From Actinomadura rudentiformis (GTDB taxonomy: Bacteria > Actinomycetota > Actinomycetes > Streptosporangiales > Streptosporangiaceae): DNA of 64,000 nt. Positions 26,899 through 33,701 of this stretch are shown here, one piece after another. A model generated the notes under the pieces. It was not told where the DNA came from, did no database searches, and worked only from the letters and a program-made list of their open reading frames with translations. The first letter of the stretch is position 1; every line of letters starts with the position of its first letter. The translations under genes and the position numbers were made by a program. The stretch is from positions 310,001 to 374,000 of the forward strand of contig NZ_WBMT01000006.1 of NCBI RefSeq assembly GCF_008923185.1, given 5' to 3'.

Positions 26899-27837
26899 CT
26901 CGCCCGCGGCCTCCCCGGTGAGCGCCGCGCTCACCCGCATCCCCGCCAGGTACAGCACCGTGACAACGCCGATCGCGGCCGCCAGGCCCAGGGTTCCGGC
27001 GCTCAGGCTGCCGGGGTCGACGTTGTCACGCCAGTACGTGGTCCGCGTGATGCCGTCGAAGCCGGTCGAGCCGATCAGCACGCAGGCCGCCGCCACCAGA
27101 CCGGGCTCGCCGGTGACCCGCATCAGCCCCGTCAACGGGGTTCGCAGCACCAGCGTCCCGTCACCGCGGCGGCCCACCGGGCACATCCGCGCCAGCAGGT
27201 TCGAGTAGGCCTCGAACCCGTCCCCTCGGGTGAACCAGTCCCGCCCGCACACCCGGGCCAGCGCCAGATTCACCGCCCCGTACGCGATGATCAGGACGCC
27301 GACCAGGCGCGGGTCGGAACGGTGCGGAGCCACCAGCTCCAGCCAGACGAAACCGGTCAGCCACGCCGCGGCGGGCCAGTAGCCCAGCCGTTTGGGGATC
27401 GGCCAGCGCCCGGCCGGGTCGGCCCGGGTGATCCTGCAGAGCCCGTCGTGCAGGGTCCGCAGCGGGTTGACCCGCCGCCATACCGGCCCCAGCAGCACAC
27501 TGGCCGGCACCAGCCCCACCCAGAACGTCACGTACAGCGCCCACGGGGCCAGGTTGGCCTTCTCGCCCCCCGGTCCGGCCAGCGCGACCACCACCACGAA
27601 CACCGCAGCCGCCAGCGCCACCGTGCGGCCGGCCCAGGTCAGCGCCGGTGAGTCCAGGGCGCGGGCGATACGGGCGGGCACCGGCCTGCCGCCCTCCGGA
27701 CGCAGGCGGGGACGCCGCCACGCCACCGTGAGCGCCAGGAACGAGGCCGCCACCGCCGCGCCGCCGCCGACGATGGCGGCGACGGCGTCCAGCGGCAGGT
27801 CGGTCCGGCCGCCGAGCCCGTGCGCGAGCACCTCCAC
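26533..27837 (-). CDS. polytopic membrane protein linked to a cupredoxin
   Basis: 434 residues with about ten to twelve predicted helices. It starts EVLAHGLGGRTDLPLDA; I recall a group of actinobacterial integral membrane proteins with this LAHGxGGRxDLPL opening, some labelled fenitrothion hydrolase, though the true activity is unproven. Other marks: GLVPASVLLGPVWRRVNPLR, CGRDWFTRGDGFEAYSNLLA and GYTVAHYFSFFVLEGQ, with histidines inside helices. It follows the cupredoxin lipoprotein gene by 3 bp and is surely co-transcribed with it. Confidence 0.8.
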   Translation of the reverse strand: MEVLAHGLGGRTDLPLDAVAAIVGGGAAVAASFLALTVAWRRPRLRPEGGRPVPARIARALDSPALTWAGRTVALAAAVFVVVVALAGPGGEKANLAPWALYVTFWVGLVPASVLLGPVWRRVNPLRTLHDGLCRITRADPAGRWPIPKRLGYWPAAAWLTGFVWLELVAPHRSDPRLVGVLIIAYGAVNLALARVCGRDWFTRGDGFEAYSNLLARMCPVGRRGDGTLVLRTPLTGLMRVTGEPGLVAAACVLIGSTGFDGITRTTYWRDNVDPGSLSAGTLGLAAAIGVVTVLYLAGMRVSAALTGEAAGELPGRFAATLLPIALGYTVAHYFSFFVLEGQMTFILASDPFGTGLNLLGSTGHRIDYDLAGPTLTAQVQVNAIVLGHIAATIAAHDLALRTQPAHRTVRGQLPIAVVMVALTCAGLFALLSG

Positions 27838-27840
27838 CGG

Positions 27841-28302
27841 TCAGCTCACCTGCAGCTCGAACACGCGGGCGCCGGAGTGGTGCAACTCGGCCTCGAACAC
27901 CCCGGTCTTGTCGGCGACCACATCCAGGGTGCCGGGGCGGCCGGGTGACAGCTTGAGCGTCCGGTCATAGCCGTGCAGGTGGAACTCGTCGGCCTCGTCC
28001 GTGGTGACGGTGATGCGCACGGTGGCTCCGCGGCGTACCTTCACCCGGCCTTGCGCGTTCACCCCGTTCTGCGCGATCTCGACCTTGCCCCGGGAGACGG
28101 TCGCGCTGACGACGGTGACATCGGGCTTACGCGAAGGACCGGTGAATGTGGCGGGTGCAGACTTCGCCGTCCCCGTCCCGCTCGTGCCGCCGGAACCGCC
28201 TGTACCGCCGGACGGCGCAGCGGGCTCGCCGCACCCGGCGAGCGTCACAGCAACCCCTATGGCCACTGCCATCACCACTGTCCTCAGCCGTACGCCCCTC
28301 AT
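27841..28302 (-). CDS. cupredoxin-domain lipoprotein
   Basis: 153 residues from ATG 28302, chosen because AAGGAG stands 5 nt upstream and the protein then begins with a compact signal peptide ending in the lipobox LAGC (cleavage before Cys near residue 24). A further ATG at 28329 has no good site. After a Gly/Ser/Thr linker comes a plastocyanin/cupredoxin-type beta sandwich with the ligand candidates His in FHLHGYD, then GVFEAELHHSGARVFELQV. It would be an outer-face copper-binding or copper-sensing lipoprotein. First gene of an operon with the membrane protein downstream. Confidence 0.85.
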   Translation of the reverse strand: MRGVRLRTVVMAVAIGVAVTLAGCGEPAAPSGGTGGSGGTSGTGTAKSAPATFTGPSRKPDVTVVSATVSRGKVEIAQNGVNAQGRVKVRRGATVRITVTTDEADEFHLHGYDRTLKLSPGRPGTLDVVADKTGVFEAELHHSGARVFELQVS

Positions 28303-28340
28303 GCCACTCCTTCCGAACAGGTGTTTCATCCCACAAACCG

Positions 28341-28374
28341 TGACACTAGACAATGACACATAGTGAAATGACAT
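28341..28374. promoter_or_regulatory. AT-rich divergent control region with TGACA repeats
   Basis: TGACA occurs at 28341, 28354 and 28369, and CACTA (28344-28348) pairs with TAGTG (28361-28365). The block lies between the divergent cupredoxin and membrane-protein genes and is the AT-rich part of the gap. Likely promoter and regulator site; the regulator is not apparent in the window. Confidence 0.4.
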
Positions 28375-28425
28375 ACTCCGGCCGGGATGGGTTTGTACCC
28401 CGTTTTGTCGGCTATGGGAGCACCC

Positions 28426-30288
28426 GTGTTGGATCGAGTGAGTGACACAGGACTGACCGTCGTGCTGCGGCTGGCCGCCCCCGAGGAGAAGCCCGCGGGC
28501 GGCGCGGCCCTGGATCAGATCGTCATCGCCACTGGCGGTGCCGCGCTCCTGACGGCGTTCCTGCTGGTGTTCGGATGGGGGCACCGCACCGGCCGGATCA
28601 CGCTGCTGACACGGCTGGCCGGGTTCGCCCAGCGCGGCCCCGGCCGTGGCCTGCCCGGCTGGGCCGCGCTGCCGAGCGTGGTGGCGTTCCTCTCGCTGAT
28701 CACCGCCCTGCTCGGCATGTACTGGGACATCTCCCTGCACATCTCGCACGGCCGTGACGAGGGCCCGCTGGCCAACATCGCGCACTACCCGATCCTCATC
28801 GGGCTGTTCGGCATCTTCACCGCCGGCGTCCTGGCGGTGGCGCTGCCCAAGGGCGAGCGGCCCGGCCCGGCCGCCGTCCGGGTCACCCGCGACTGGTACG
28901 CCCCGGTCGGCGGGGTCCTGCTGGCCGGCGCCGGGTTCTACGCCCTGCTGGGCTTCCCCCTCGACGACGTCTGGCACCGCATCTTCGGCCAGGACGTCAC
29001 GCTGTGGGGCCCGACCCACCTCATGCTCATCGGCGGCGCGGGCCTGTCGCTGGTCGCCATGATGATCCTCGAACGCGAGGGCCGCCAGGCCGGACCGGCC
29101 GCCGGACAGGCGGCCGCGGTGCAGCCACCGGCCTGGGCACGCTGGATACGCCGAGGCATGATCGCGGGCGGGCTGCTGATCGGGCTGTCGGTCTTCCAGG
29201 CCGAGTACGACTTCGGCGTGCCCCAGTTCCGCCTCGTTCACCAGCCCCTGCTGATCGCGCTCGCCGCAGGCTGCGCGCTGGTCGCCGCCCGGCTGTGGGT
29301 CGGCCGCGGCGGAGCGATCTTCGCCGTCGTGTTCTACATGCTGGTCCGCGGAGGCGTTTCCGTCGTCGTCGGCCCCGTCATCGGCGAGCTGTGGGCGTCG
29401 GTGCCGCTCTACTTCGCCGAGGCCCTGTGCGTCGAGCTGGCCGCGCTCGTCCTCGCCCGGCGCCCGATCGCACTCGGCGCGGTCAGCGGCCTGCTCATCG
29501 GCACCGCCGGCTTCGCCGCCGAGTTCGGCTGGAGCCAGGTCGCCATGCGACTGCCCTGGACCGGCGACATCCTCGCCGAAGGCATGATCATGGCCGTGGT
29601 CGGCGGTGTCGCGGGCGGCCTGTGCGGTGCGCTGCTGGCCGAAGGGCTGGAAGGCAGGCTGCCGCGCCCGGCGGTCTCACGCGCGCTGTTCGCCGCAGCG
29701 CTCGCCGCCGTCGCCGCCGCCGTCGCGAACGGCCTGGTGATCTCCGTTCCCACCGACCAGAAGGCCACCGTCACCCTCACCAACGTCCAGGGCGGTCCCG
29801 CCAGCCGCACCGCGCACGCCCGCGTCGAGCTGGCACCCGACGGCGCCGTCGACGACCCGGCCTGGATCGCCATGACCGGCTGGCAGGGCCAGGGCCTGCA
29901 CGTCGAACCGCTGATCCGCGAGCGCCAGGGCGTCTACCGGACGAGCAAGCCCATGCCGCTGCACGGCGACTGGAAGACGCTGATCCGCCTCCATGACGGC
30001 CGGACCCTGGCAGGCGTGCCCATCTACATGCCCGCCGACCCCGCCATCGGCGCCAAGGAACTCCCGGCGCCGCAGAGCTTCACCCGCGACGTTCAGAGCG
30101 AGAAGAGGATCCTGCAGCGCGAGCTCAAGTCCGACGTGCCCGGCTGGCTCTGGCTGGCCTCCTCCTCGGTGGTCCTGGTCTGCACGGTGATCCTGGTGAT
30201 CGCGCTCGGGTGGGGCGTCTCCCGCGTCTCGCGCGTGATCCCGGCGCCCGCCGCCCGGACCGGCGACCGGCAGAAGGTCACCGCATGA
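28426..30288 (+). CDS. polytopic membrane protein with repeated H-x3-G-x-D...H motif and FixH/YtkA-like C-terminus
   Basis: 620 residues from GTG 28426, preferred because GGGAG is 5 nt upstream; ATG 28387 and 28414 are in frame without ribosome sites. About twelve helices fill residues 30-450. Two similar segments carry H-x3-G-x-D followed by another His: His105/Gly109/Asp111 with His120, and His184/Gly188/Asp190 with His198, each leading into a helix with LIG. Residues about 450-555 form an extracytoplasmic beta-rich region (ARVELAPDG, PMPLHGDWKTLIRLHDG) resembling FixH/YtkA domains; a final helix (590-610) ends it. Family function unknown; the cupredoxin gene next door suggests copper handling. 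Confidence 0.75.
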   Translation: MLDRVSDTGLTVVLRLAAPEEKPAGGAALDQIVIATGGAALLTAFLLVFGWGHRTGRITLLTRLAGFAQRGPGRGLPGWAALPSVVAFLSLITALLGMYWDISLHISHGRDEGPLANIAHYPILIGLFGIFTAGVLAVALPKGERPGPAAVRVTRDWYAPVGGVLLAGAGFYALLGFPLDDVWHRIFGQDVTLWGPTHLMLIGGAGLSLVAMMILEREGRQAGPAAGQAAAVQPPAWARWIRRGMIAGGLLIGLSVFQAEYDFGVPQFRLVHQPLLIALAAGCALVAARLWVGRGGAIFAVVFYMLVRGGVSVVVGPVIGELWASVPLYFAEALCVELAALVLARRPIALGAVSGLLIGTAGFAAEFGWSQVAMRLPWTGDILAEGMIMAVVGGVAGGLCGALLAEGLEGRLPRPAVSRALFAAALAAVAAAVANGLVISVPTDQKATVTLTNVQGGPASRTAHARVELAPDGAVDDPAWIAMTGWQGQGLHVEPLIRERQGVYRTSKPMPLHGDWKTLIRLHDGRTLAGVPIYMPADPAIGAKELPAPQSFTRDVQSEKRILQRELKSDVPGWLWLASSSVVLVCTVILVIALGWGVSRVSRVIPAPAARTGDRQKVTA

Positions 30289-30467
30289 CAGTGGCCCAGA
30301 TCCTCGCGGCCCATGTCTCGGTGGCAGACGGCGTGCTCGCCGCTCATCCGCTCATCAGCGCCGTGCCGTTCTTCGTGCCCACGTTCATCGTGGTCGCGGT
30401 GATCGCCGTCGTGGTCTGGCGCGACCGCCGCCGGGGCGACGACGAGGAGACCCGCGACCCCACCTAG
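30285..30467 (+). CDS. small single-helix membrane protein
   Basis: 60 residues from ATG 30285, which overlaps the TGA of the preceding gene (ATGA), so translation is coupled. One membrane helix at about 27-45 (AVPFFVPTFIVVAVIAVVVW) is followed by a charged tail (RDRRRGDDEETRD). Two N-terminal histidines (AAHVSVADGVLAAHP) could touch a metal. Probably an accessory subunit of the large membrane protein. Confidence 0.75.
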   Translation: MTVAQILAAHVSVADGVLAAHPLISAVPFFVPTFIVVAVIAVVVWRDRRRGDDEETRDPT

Positions 30468-30572
30468 GTTCTGTTGCTGCAGGTGCTGGCTCGCCGGCCA
30501 CGCAGACCACATCGCCGCTGTGAACGTACGCGACCGCGCACGCTCGGCCTGGGTGTTCGACCCGAGCCCAAG

Positions 30573-30596
30573 CTCTCGGTCCTTCAGGACCGGGAG
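30573..30596 (-). terminator. terminator of the diaminopropionate operon
   Basis: An 11-bp stem (CTCTCGGTCCT at 30573-30583 against AGGACCGGGAG at 30586-30596, one mismatch) with a 2-nt loop. The TGA stop of sbnA (30586-30584) lies in the loop, so the hairpin forms across the end of the coding sequence. Confidence 0.6.
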
Positions 30597-31606
30597 GGTG
30601 ACAAAGACGCTGATGAGGTCGGCTCCTCGGAGCCGAGCACGTCCTCACCGTAGAGCGCCTGCACCCAGTTGAGCTGGTAGATGGTGTCGAGGTAGCGCTC
30701 GCCGAGGTCCGGGGCGATGGCCACCGCGGTGGGTTCGCTCTCGTCATGCTGGGCCAGCCAGTGCGTCGCGGCACTGACCACCGTGCCGGTGGAGCCGCCG
30801 AACAGAAACCCCTTTCTGGCCAGACGATGGCAGGCACGGATGGTGTCCGCCTCCTCGACACGTATCACCTCGTCCACGTAGGACTCGACGAGCAGCGGCG
30901 GAGGGACGCTCGTGCCCAGACCGGGAATCATCCGGCGGCCCGGGGCTCCACCGAAGGTCACCGACCCGACGCTGTCCACCGCGACGATCCGCACCCGGCG
31001 ATGCCAGTTCCAGAAGTAGCGCGCACAGCCCATCAGGGTCCCGGTGGTGCCGGCCCCGACGAACAGCACGTCCAGTCGCGGGAAGCTGCGGGCGATCGCC
31101 GGCGCCGTCGTGCGGTAATGCGCCGTCCAGTTGCCCGGATTGGTGTACTGGTTGAGCCACACGTACCGGTCGTCGGAGGCGCACAGCGCACGGACGTAGT
31201 TGATCCGCGCGCCCAGGAAGCCGCCGTCGGCGTCCGGATCGGCGATGATGTGCACCTGGCTGCCCAACGCCTCCATCAGCCGCCTGGTCCCCAGGTTGCA
31301 GCGGGAGTCGGTCACGCACAGGAACTGGTAGCCCTTGCTCGCCGCGATCATGCTCAGTGCCACGCCCAGGTTTCCGGACGAGGACTCGACCAGGATCGAC
31401 CGCGGCGTCAGGCTTCCGTCCCGCTCTGCGGCCTCCACCATCTCGGTCGCGGCCTTCAGCTTGATCGAACCGGCGAAATTGAAGCCCTCACACTTCAGGA
31501 AGAGCGACTGCCCGAAGATCGGCCGAAGGTCGATGTAGAGGTCTTCCTCATTGAAGTCCTGCGGAAAGCAAATGACTGACACGATGGCCCCCTGAATCTG
31601 CGTCAA
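30584..31606 (-). CDS. sbnA: SbnA-like N-(2-amino-2-carboxyethyl)-L-glutamate synthase
   Basis: 340 residues. Fold II PLP enzyme of the cysteine synthase superfamily: PLP lysine Lys49 in FAGSIKLKAA, substrate loop VESSSGNLGVALS, phosphate-binding loop VGAGTTGTLMG. In the staphyloferrin B pathway SbnA joins O-phospho-L-serine and L-glutamate; SbnB then releases L-2,3-diaminopropionate. The adjacent sbnB fixes the assignment. It is the last gene of the five-gene operon, 12 bp after sbnB; its end forms the terminator hairpin. Confidence 0.92.
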   Translation of the reverse strand: MTQIQGAIVSVICFPQDFNEEDLYIDLRPIFGQSLFLKCEGFNFAGSIKLKAATEMVEAAERDGSLTPRSILVESSSGNLGVALSMIAASKGYQFLCVTDSRCNLGTRRLMEALGSQVHIIADPDADGGFLGARINYVRALCASDDRYVWLNQYTNPGNWTAHYRTTAPAIARSFPRLDVLFVGAGTTGTLMGCARYFWNWHRRVRIVAVDSVGSVTFGGAPGRRMIPGLGTSVPPPLLVESYVDEVIRVEEADTIRACHRLARKGFLFGGSTGTVVSAATHWLAQHDESEPTAVAIAPDLGERYLDTIYQLNWVQALYGEDVLGSEEPTSSASLSPSRS

Positions 31607-31618
31607 TGCACTAGCCGC

Positions 31619-32689
31619 TCATCCGTACCGGCTCAGCTCGTGGAAGAAGCCATCCACGACGTGCAGTTCGCCGGAGCGGGCCACCTCGTCGTAGACGTAC
31701 TTGCCGACCGCGAGGTCGAGCACTCCGAGGCCGAAGGGCGAGAACACCAGCGGCCGGTCCGCCGGCACCGTCACCCGCCCGGCCATCACGTCGTCCAACG
31801 TGCCGTGCACGAAGTCCCGGTTGCCCGCGAGCTGTTCGGCCAGATGCGCGGAAGTTCCGGCCTTGAGGCAGTGTTCGATGTCGTCGACGATGTTGGCCGA
31901 GGCGAGCAGGATCTCCGGCGCGAGGTCGCGCAGCGACACGTGCAGCACCAGCGGATCGTGTTCGAACCACGACAGGTCCCTGACGTGCGGCTGACCGGCG
32001 ACGGTGGCGAAGACCACCAGGTCGCTGGAGCGGATCAGCTGCTCGGCGCCGTCGTGCACGGTGATCCGGCCGGCGGTGCCCGACCGCTCCAGGTAACCGC
32101 GGAAGCCGGCCGCGTTGTCGGCGGACAGATCGTGCACGCCGATCTCGTCGAACGACCAGCCGGTGGCGTCCAGGAAGGTGTGGATGTAGCGGGCGATCAG
32201 GCCCGCCCCGAAGAACCCCACGCGCGTCGGGCGCCGCCGGCCGCGGCTGAGCCGGTCGGCCGCCGACGCTGCCGACGCGGCCGTCCTGGTGGCGCTGATG
32301 ATGGAACTTTCCAGGCAGGCGAACGGGTAGCCGGTGTCGTGGTCGTTGAGGATCAGCACGGCCGAGGCCCGCGGGATGCCGGCCGTCACGTTCTCCGGGA
32401 AGCTGGAGATCCACTTCAGGCCGTCCACCCGCACCTGCCCGCCGATCGAGGCGGGCAGCGCGATGATCCGGGCGGACGGGCGGTCGGGGAAGCGCAGGAA
32501 GTAGGACGGCGGGTTCACCGAATCACCGGCGCCGTGCAACCGGTAGGCGGCCTCGACCAACTCCACGATCTGCTTCTCGCGGCCCTGGAGCGCCCGTTGG
32601 ACCTGGGCACCGGAGATCACCGCGAACGGTGGCACGATGATGGGCTCGGGGATCGCGGATTCCGTTGCGATGGAACGGACGGAAGTCAT
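31619..32689 (-). CDS. sbnB: SbnB-like dehydrogenase (2,3-diaminopropionate biosynthesis)
   Basis: 356 residues from ATG 32689, which overlaps the end of the oxygenase gene by 4 nt (ATGA). It belongs to the ornithine cyclodeaminase/mu-crystallin family: substrate-side KWISSFPENV, Rossmann loop GFFGAGLIARYIHTF, and HVSLRDLAPEI. SbnB oxidatively cleaves the SbnA product with NAD+ to L-2,3-diaminopropionate, 2-oxoglutarate and NADH. The 2-oxoglutarate released is the co-substrate of the oxygenase encoded just upstream. Confidence 0.93.
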   Translation of the reverse strand: MTSVRSIATESAIPEPIIVPPFAVISGAQVQRALQGREKQIVELVEAAYRLHGAGDSVNPPSYFLRFPDRPSARIIALPASIGGQVRVDGLKWISSFPENVTAGIPRASAVLILNDHDTGYPFACLESSIISATRTAASAASAADRLSRGRRRPTRVGFFGAGLIARYIHTFLDATGWSFDEIGVHDLSADNAAGFRGYLERSGTAGRITVHDGAEQLIRSSDLVVFATVAGQPHVRDLSWFEHDPLVLHVSLRDLAPEILLASANIVDDIEHCLKAGTSAHLAEQLAGNRDFVHGTLDDVMAGRVTVPADRPLVFSPFGLGVLDLAVGKYVYDEVARSGELHVVDGFFHELSRYG

Positions 32690-33690
32690 CTGGAGATCAC
32701 CTCGGTGGTCGGTGAGCAGTCGGCCAGACGCACCGGGTCGGCCATGGCGACGAGCACTTCCCGCGGTCCCTCGAAGGGCTCCCTGCTGTGCGCGGTGCGG
32801 ACGTTGTCGACGAGCATCAGGTCGCCGGCCTGCCACGGCTCGCGTGCGGTGTTGGCCTCGTAGGCCTGGTTGAGCAGGTCCACGACGTTCTCGCCGACCG
32901 GGTCGCCGTTGCCGAAGCGGGTGTTGAACGGCAGCGCGTCGGCCCCGTAGGCGTCCACGAGGAACTCGTGGACCTCGGGGTCCATCGTCCACTCGTTGAG
33001 GAACGCGATCTGGTTGAACCAGCAGCGCCGGCCGGTGACCGGGTGGCGCACCACGGCGCTGCGGCGCTGCCTGGTACGCAGTCCGCCGTCGGGCTGCCAT
33101 TCGAACTCGATCCCGTTGGCGCGGCAGTAGCTCTCGACGGCGCCACGGTCCTCGGTGCCGAACGACTCGGCGACGGACGCCCCGATCTCGTCGTTGTAGG
33201 TGCGGGTGAGCAGCCAGCCTTCCCGCTCGAACCGCTCGACAAGCGCAGCCGGCAGCGCGTCGAGCACGGTCGGCGAGTCGGCCACCGCGGTCGCCCCGCC
33301 GACGGTGGGCGCCCTGAGGCACGCGAACATCATCAGGCCGGGGAAATCAAGCCTGTAGCTCAGTTCGTGATGCATGCACATCTGCTGGTTCGGGGGCCAC
33401 TTCGGCGCGGAGTACACCCCGTCGGAGTAGATCCGCCGGGACGCGAAGGACTCCTTCTCGACCATCAGGCTGGTGGCCAGCCGCCGGAAGACGGCGCCGG
33501 TCTCGGCCGCGTCGCTCAGCCCCAGGCCGCGGACCAGGACCGAACCGTGCTCGGCGACGACGGCGCGCAACGCGTCCCGATGCCCGGCCGCCCAGTTCGG
33601 CGCGTCACCCGTGGCCTCGGCCCGCAGCATCGCAGGCCTGCCGGGTCGCAGATCCAGGTCGAGCAGTGACGCGGTGAATGAGGAGATCAT
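32686..33690 (-). CDS. TauD/TfdA family (SyrP-like) Fe(II)/2-oxoglutarate oxygenase
   Basis: 334 residues. The facial triad is His107-x-Glu109 (CMHHELSY) and His301 (NVRTAHSREPF), with Arg310 as 2-oxoglutarate ligand. Glu in place of Asp and the MHxELSY context match SyrP-like hydroxylases that act on amino acids, often while bound to a carrier protein; halogenases lack the acid, so halogenation is unlikely. Located between the NRPS (11 bp upstream) and sbnB (4-nt overlap). Hydroxylation of diaminopropionate at its amino-bearing beta carbon would be unstable, so the real substrate is an open question. Confidence 0.88.
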   Translation of the reverse strand: MISSFTASLLDLDLRPGRPAMLRAEATGDAPNWAAGHRDALRAVVAEHGSVLVRGLGLSDAAETGAVFRRLATSLMVEKESFASRRIYSDGVYSAPKWPPNQQMCMHHELSYRLDFPGLMMFACLRAPTVGGATAVADSPTVLDALPAALVERFEREGWLLTRTYNDEIGASVAESFGTEDRGAVESYCRANGIEFEWQPDGGLRTRQRRSAVVRHPVTGRRCWFNQIAFLNEWTMDPEVHEFLVDAYGADALPFNTRFGNGDPVGENVVDLLNQAYEANTAREPWQAGDLMLVDNVRTAHSREPFEGPREVLVAMADPVRLADCSPTTEVISR

Positions 33691-33701
33691 CTTGATTCCC
33701 T

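Noticed and set aside
32686..33690. Fe/2OG halogenase
   Set aside because: The facial-triad acid Glu109 is present; halogenases of this group have Ala or Gly there.
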